The notes under the pieces were generated by a model, which was given only the letters and a program-made list of their open reading frames with translations, ran no database searches and was not told where the DNA came from. Below, in pieces: positions 5,485 through 9,231 of a stretch of DNA of 9,231 nucleotides. This DNA is from JBBRHH01 sp038222915 (GTDB lineage Bacteria > Planctomycetota > Phycisphaerae > Tepidisphaerales > Tepidisphaeraceae). The DNA lies in NCBI GenBank assembly GCA_038222915.1, contig JBBRHH010000221.1, positions 1 to 9,231 on the forward strand, written 5' to 3'. A program made the position numbers and the translations under genes. The stretch's first letter is position 1. The number at the start of each line of letters is the position of its first letter.

Positions 5485-7854
5485 TCAACATCGCATTTTA
5501 TCTGCAAATTTCCGAAGTTCTGGACCCATCAAGCGGACGGTCCTTTCGAAATTATCTCTGCACCACTGAAGCCTGTCTGATTGCCGTTTCGACACTAATG
5601 CGTTCACGTCGATGCCGGCATAGAGTCCAAGCTGCGCTGCGATCTCGCGCTCAGGACGAATGGTGACCTGGTCGACAGCTACGCTAACTCCCATCTCGGC
5701 GTCCTGTTCGGCCTGTAAACGCAGTTCATTTGGTCCAGAGATCAGGATTGATGAATCAAAGTTAGTTTCTAAAGTTTTTTCGTCGATCCAACGCGCCTGC
5801 AACATCTTTCCGTTTAACTTGACGGAAAGGGAGTCTTTGGCAGCTTGTGAAATCCAAAAATGGAGCCGGACTTTAAGAATATAACGGCCTTTTTCAGGAT
5901 TAATTTTGAACCATAAATTTGCTTCTGGCATCGTCATCCATGACCAAGATACCGGATTTCGGGAAGGCAAATTCCATTCTTCCTCTCTCCAGCCGCTTCC
6001 CCACGGTGCGTCGTCAAGACCCCAATATTTTCCAAAATCGAAGCGGACAGATGATGCTGCTGGATCAGGTATAGGCACCATGCAATCAGCCGCCGGCCAA
6101 CAGCCGAGCATCTTTCGCCATTTCGCGGTTACTGAAGCGCCTGGCTGAATGGCCCTTGCGGTCGGAGCAGTGATATGTCCATCCGGCTCGATGGTGAGCG
6201 GAAAGATATCGGCCCGTGCGAAATGCAAAGTCTGAGCTCCCGGCTCGCGAAAAACGTCCCAGCCTGATTCAGATTCAACGCATTTCGCAGGTCTGCCGCG
6301 AGAAATAAATTGGTAAGATCTCAGTTCGGGGCCGGGCGATTGGACACAGACGACGGGCGGCAAAAGGTCCGTTCCATAGAACCAGCTCATTGCCTTGCCG
6401 AGCTCCCAGCCTCCTAGCATCCATACATTGCCAGTAGCGCCCGAGCGGTCCACGATCACTAACCGCTTTGCGTTAGGCTGGCCTGCATCGGGCGCGGCTT
6501 CCAGAATGCCTGCTATCATCATTCGTTGGCGGTGAGATAGCTTTGTGTAGTGGACCAACTGCTCCCACTGACTGCCTAGTCCTAAAAGTAAGCAAAGGCT
6601 TGCCAGCAACACCGCTAAAGCTGGACCAAATTTCGCAAGCGCGTGCAACACCGCTGAAATGACAATCACGGCGCCGATCGCAGCATAGAGGTAAGTTCGT
6701 TGTGACGTCATTATGTGAGAGAGTGAGGTAAGATAGGGCAAATATCCGAGCACGGCGGCCGCGAACCCGGCGATGACAATACGAGCGGTGCTGGACCAGT
6801 CTGCCTGGCTTTCGGGCCGACGGTTAGGAAATATCCATAGCAGGCTCACGGCGGCAATAATTGCTGCCAGCATCCATGGCCAAAAACGAAGGTTTTCGAG
6901 CAGCATGCGAAATCCATCGTACCAAGCGTGGAAAAACAGCCGATAGAGAGCGATGCCGAAAAGCAGCGGGACCCGCGTCAGCACGTTGCGCGCCATCGTC
7001 CAATGATCGCCCACCACCTCTGATTCATAGTTGCTGCCGGAAAGACTCGCGACGACGACATACGTCGCAGCAATTGTCACCGCAAAACTCCAAATCGCAA
7101 CCGGGCCGAAGTGTCTCCTAAGTTGGGTCGCTCCTTCTGCCCACCCGTATCGCGCCCACCACAAAAAGAGCGGCAGCGGCGCTAGGAAAAGCCCCGCTTC
7201 ATAAATCAAGCCGCCGATTAGGAAACATGCGCCTGCCAGAAACGACTCGAGCAGCCCCAACGCACGATTATTCTGCGTTGTTGCATGCATTAGCATGGCA
7301 ATACCGCATACGCTGAGAGCCAGAGCACAGTTGATGTGAACGGCCCGCAATGTCATCTGCATTGTGTCAGCGGGATATACGATGAAGATCAAACCGCAGA
7401 GCACAGCGATCATCCGATTGGACAGTAGCCAATTGACGATGGCGGCGACAGCGATGCCCTTAAGAAACAAGGATATTGCCTGCAAAACGTGTAGCGCCGT
7501 AAAGGCGTAGGGACCGAACAAATAGCCAATGGCATAAGGCAGGACGATCAACGGACGAATGCGCTGTTCGTACATCGGACTATGTTCGCTTAGAAAATAG
7601 AAAACGCCGGATTTAGAAGCGAACAGTTGAAAAATGTCCCACTCTTCGATCAGACCCATCATGGACCATCCGACTGGTCCGTAACTAAGTACGACAAAGA
7701 ATGCCGCAGATAGGATGGCCGAGAAGAAAGCGGTTCGGGAATTGATAGCCAAGAAAATATCTCGCTCTTCGGATTGCCAGGGCGCCGGTTTAGCTGTGGC
7801 CACCTGGGAGTCTCGGCGATAGTACTGCGGCACCGCGCAGGTTTCATCAAGCAA
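5485..7854 (-). CDS. Polytopic membrane protein, probable GT-C-type glycosyltransferase with C-terminal beta-sandwich
   Basis: Encodes up to 789 residues. About 11-13 hydrophobic segments lie between residues 40 and 428. The loop after the first segment carries IEEWDIF (69-75), an acidic patch placed like the catalytic acidic residues of GT-C enzymes (PMT/ArnT-like). Residues about 430-600 form a soluble region. Residues about 602-733 look like a beta-sandwich (VRFDFGKYWGLDD, a GWREEEW block, LWFKINPEKGRYILKVRL, SVKLNGK), like the carbohydrate-binding-type domains appended to some bacterial membrane glycosyltransferases. Role by analogy: transfer of a sugar from a lipid carrier to a cell-envelope glycan or protein on the periplasmic side; donor and acceptor unknown. 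The start is uncertain: no ATG exists near the N-terminus. TTG 7854 is the first possible start, GTG 7833 and GTG 7803 are alternatives, and none has a clear ribosome binding site. All retain every membrane segment. Confidence 0.7.
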   Translation of the reverse strand: MLDETCAVPQYYRRDSQVATAKPAPWQSEERDIFLAINSRTAFFSAILSAAFFVVLSYGPVGWSMMGLIEEWDIFQLFASKSGVFYFLSEHSPMYEQRIRPLIVLPYAIGYLFGPYAFTALHVLQAISLFLKGIAVAAIVNWLLSNRMIAVLCGLIFIVYPADTMQMTLRAVHINCALALSVCGIAMLMHATTQNNRALGLLESFLAGACFLIGGLIYEAGLFLAPLPLFLWWARYGWAEGATQLRRHFGPVAIWSFAVTIAATYVVVASLSGSNYESEVVGDHWTMARNVLTRVPLLFGIALYRLFFHAWYDGFRMLLENLRFWPWMLAAIIAAVSLLWIFPNRRPESQADWSSTARIVIAGFAAAVLGYLPYLTSLSHIMTSQRTYLYAAIGAVIVISAVLHALAKFGPALAVLLASLCLLLGLGSQWEQLVHYTKLSHRQRMMIAGILEAAPDAGQPNAKRLVIVDRSGATGNVWMLGGWELGKAMSWFYGTDLLPPVVCVQSPGPELRSYQFISRGRPAKCVESESGWDVFREPGAQTLHFARADIFPLTIEPDGHITAPTARAIQPGASVTAKWRKMLGCWPAADCMVPIPDPAASSVRFDFGKYWGLDDAPWGSGWREEEWNLPSRNPVSWSWMTMPEANLWFKINPEKGRYILKVRLHFWISQAAKDSLSVKLNGKMLQARWIDEKTLETNFDSSILISGPNELRLQAEQDAEMGVSVAVDQVTIRPEREIAAQLGLYAGIDVNALVSKRQSDRLQWCRDNFERTVRLMGPELRKFADKMRC

Positions 7855-8149
7855 ACAGTAGGCGCTATTACGTGGTTATTGCATAGCGTCTCTTGGCGCC
7901 GCTCCTGCGTTGGAAAGGAATTAGTAAGATAGGCGGCTGCGGCATGACGATTTCAACCAATTCTGGTTGGGGGCTAGACATTATTTCGATAAATCTGCAA
8001 TCCCGCTGCTTTATTGGAACCGCTATTGCTGGTTGGGTCGCAAAAACAGTCTGACTGTTGCCGGTTTGCCGCACTTTTGAGCCCGGAAAGATCGTAGTGT
8101 TCCCTAGAAGTTCGGCCAGAATGGCCCGACAATGACCGGTGGGGGGCAG
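7855..8149. promoter_or_regulatory. Divergent intergenic region with two small palindromes
   Basis: About 295 bases separate the membrane-protein gene (leftward) from the outer-membrane protein gene (rightward), so promoters for both should lie here. It contains the perfect dyads CAACCA-ATTC-TGGTTG (7954-7969) and AACAGT-CTG-ACTGTT (8045-8059). The nonamer CTGGTTGGG occurs twice (7963-7971 and 8029-8037). These may be regulator sites, but none matches a motif I can name. A minus-strand open frame (7868-8161) shows no protein-like features and is not annotated. Confidence 0.4.
8141..8146 (+). promoter_or_regulatory. Ribosome binding site that fixes the outer-membrane protein start
   Basis: GGGGGG followed by CAG directly precedes the ATG at 8150-8152. 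It favours this start over the in-frame ATG at 8132, which has no purine-rich leader and would place six extra residues before the signal peptide. Confidence 0.7.
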
Positions 8150-8938
8150 ATGTTTCGTCATCGTTTGATTTTTGGGATTGCAGCTGCGATTTTTTCAGCA
8201 GGTAGTTCTAGCGCATTCGCTGCCGACATGGCGGCTCGGACTTACACCAAATCGCCTGCAATCGTTCAGGCTATATATGATTGGTCGGGTTTCTACATCG
8301 GCGGGCACGTAGGCGGCGCATGGACCGACGAGCGTGCAACCTACCTCGGCACGACGGGTATACCGCTCGACCCAATCGGCACCCAATATGGTGGCAACCG
8401 AACGGGCTTCCTCGGTGGCGTGCAGGGTGGTTACAATTATCAAGTACAGAATATCGTGCTAGGCGTGGCGGGTGACTTCTCGTGGACCGGCACTTCCGTC
8501 GACAATGCGACCACATCCGCCTTTGTGCCAGCCGTGACCATCCACACCCTTTCCAAGACGAACTGGTACAGCACTTTCACCGGACGCATCGGTTATGCGG
8601 CCAACAACGTCCTGTTCTATGCCAAGGGCGGCGTCGCCTTCGCTGAAGAAGTGTATGGTGGTTATGCGAACGTCGCCGGGGTTGGCAGGGTCAGTTCATT
8701 CAATAATGTAACATCTACACGGTCTGGTTACGTTGTTGGTGGTGGTATTGAGTACGGGTTTGCGCCGAACTGGACCGCGTTTGCCGAGTATAACTATCTC
8801 GACTTCGGTAGAAAGAACTACACCATCGTCGACACGGGCAACGCAATCACGGCTAATTTCAATATCAGAGACCACGTTGATGTGGTCAAAGTTGGCGTGA
8901 ATTACAAGTTTGGTGGTCCTGTTGTGGCCCGGTACTAA
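8150..8938 (+). CDS. Outer-membrane beta-barrel protein (Omp25/RopB-like)
   Basis: Encodes 262 residues. Residues 1-24 are a signal peptide (basic MFRHR, hydrophobic core, cleavage probably after SAFA). The mature N-terminus is followed by YDWSGFYIGGHVGGAW (43-58), a hallmark of rhizobial Omp25/Omp31-like 8-stranded barrels. Alternating aromatic and small residues continue throughout, including GFLGGVQGGYNYQ, YAKGGVAFAEE and WTAFAEYNYLDFG. The barrel closes with VVKVGVNYKF, a typical penultimate-strand pattern, and a short GGPVVARY tail. It should sit in the outer membrane as a structural or small-pore protein; specificity cannot be read from sequence. It appears monocistronic, with its own upstream region and the strong terminator at 8957-8986. 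Length is normal for the family. Confidence 0.92.
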   Translation: MFRHRLIFGIAAAIFSAGSSSAFAADMAARTYTKSPAIVQAIYDWSGFYIGGHVGGAWTDERATYLGTTGIPLDPIGTQYGGNRTGFLGGVQGGYNYQVQNIVLGVAGDFSWTGTSVDNATTSAFVPAVTIHTLSKTNWYSTFTGRIGYAANNVLFYAKGGVAFAEEVYGGYANVAGVGRVSSFNNVTSTRSGYVVGGGIEYGFAPNWTAFAEYNYLDFGRKNYTIVDTGNAITANFNIRDHVDVVKVGVNYKFGGPVVARY

Positions 8939-8956
8939 CCTGCGCTAGGTCGTTCG

Positions 8957-8986
8957 AAAAAGCCCCGGTTTGCCCGGGGCTTTTTT
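8957..8986 (+). terminator. Strong, probably bidirectional intrinsic terminator
   Basis: A perfect 8-bp GC-rich stem (AGCCCCGG at 8961-8968 with CCGGGGCT at 8974-8981) with a 5-base loop is followed by a T-run and preceded by an A-run, extending the stem to about 12 bp. It lies 18 bases after the outer-membrane protein stop. The A-run gives a T-run on the other strand, so it can also end the minus-strand gene entering from the right, about 95 bases away. Confidence 0.92.
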
Positions 8987-9081
8987 ATGTTTTGCTACTG
9001 TGAGCAGCAAGAATGTTAGAATGGGGTCGCGAAAAGATGCTGGCCCACCAACGCAATTCGGCGGATTGCCCGTCTTATTCG

Positions 9082-9231
9082 TCAGAGTGTGGCGGAGAGG
9101 CTGGCGAGCGTGGTGTAAAGCGCTGATGCGGCGTAGGATTCGGTTGCGAAGCCAACCCCATCACCTTCACCCGCGAACGCCACGCCCGCCATGATCGATG
9201 ATATGATTCTTCCCTTCTCGTTTCCAGCCGT
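9082..9231 (-). CDS. C-terminal fragment of an unidentified gene
   Basis: An open frame enters from the right edge and runs for 49 codons to a TGA at 9082-9084. It reads GRIISSIMAGVAFAGEGDG (7-25) and then GFATESYAASALYTTLASL (27-45). Codon use is GC-rich in third positions, and the small-residue, glycine/alanine-rich composition looks like real protein. I do not recognise the family. An internal ATG at 9190-9192 has no ribosome binding site nearby, so the true start is probably outside the window. It is convergent with the outer-membrane protein gene, and the two appear to share the terminator at 8957-8986. Confidence 0.45.
   Translation of the reverse strand, partial: TAGNEKGRIISSIMAGVAFAGEGDGVGFATESYAASALYTTLASLSATL

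Noticed and set aside
7868..8161. 97-codon minus-strand open frame in the divergent intergenic region
   Set aside because: No domain-like sequence or ribosome binding site, and it would overlap the start and ribosome binding site of the outer-membrane protein gene.
1..9231. CRISPR array, tRNA or rRNA genes, prophage or known defence operon
   Set aside because: No regularly spaced repeats, cloverleaf-like segments, rRNA-like blocks or phage structural motifs were seen. The caspase-like gene alone, with a signal peptide and no partner genes in view, does not support a defence-system call.

Overview
The window looks like an accessory stretch of an alphaproteobacterial chromosome, most likely Bradyrhizobium or a close relative in the Nitrobacteraceae. 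This is inferred from recognised protein types and not from a search: an Omp25/RopB-like outer-membrane barrel, an exported caspase-like protein of the kind common in bradyrhizobia, an IS3/IS51-type element typical of Rhizobiales, and small hypothetical proteins resembling ones I recall from Bradyrhizobium. By eye, base composition is mosaic. The caspase gene, the IS3 element and the small-gene cluster are GC-rich, while the metalloprotease and the large membrane-protein gene are nearer to balanced.

Layout. Positions 1-645 (minus) hold the N-terminal 215 codons of an exported caspase-like (C14) protein that runs off the left edge. Positions 973-2288 are a complete-looking IS3-family element bounded by 26/27-bp inverted repeats; its orfA is intact but orfB carries an in-frame stop near its C-terminus. 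Positions 2564-3733 (plus) encode a matrixin-type zinc metalloprotease fused to DUF4214-like repeats. Positions 4013-4351 (plus) are a decayed, twice-frameshifted IS5/IS427-type transposase remnant. Positions 4546-5432 (minus) hold four tightly spaced small ORFs that look like one transcription unit. Positions 5485-7854 (minus) encode a large polytopic membrane protein with a C-terminal beta-sandwich-like domain, probably a GT-C-type glycosyltransferase. Positions 8150-8938 (plus) encode an outer-membrane beta-barrel followed by a strong, apparently bidirectional terminator at 8957-8986. The C-terminal 49 codons of another minus-strand gene enter from the right edge (9082-9231).

Working together. 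There is no clear single pathway here. The common theme is the cell envelope and secretion: an exported caspase-like protein, a probably type I-secreted metalloprotease, a membrane glycosyltransferase candidate and an outer-membrane barrel. The intervening mobile-element debris suggests an insertion-prone region between core-like genes. No CRISPR array, tRNA, rRNA, phage module or recognisable defence system was found. The best candidates for something poorly described are the four-ORF small-protein cluster and the metalloprotease fusion.
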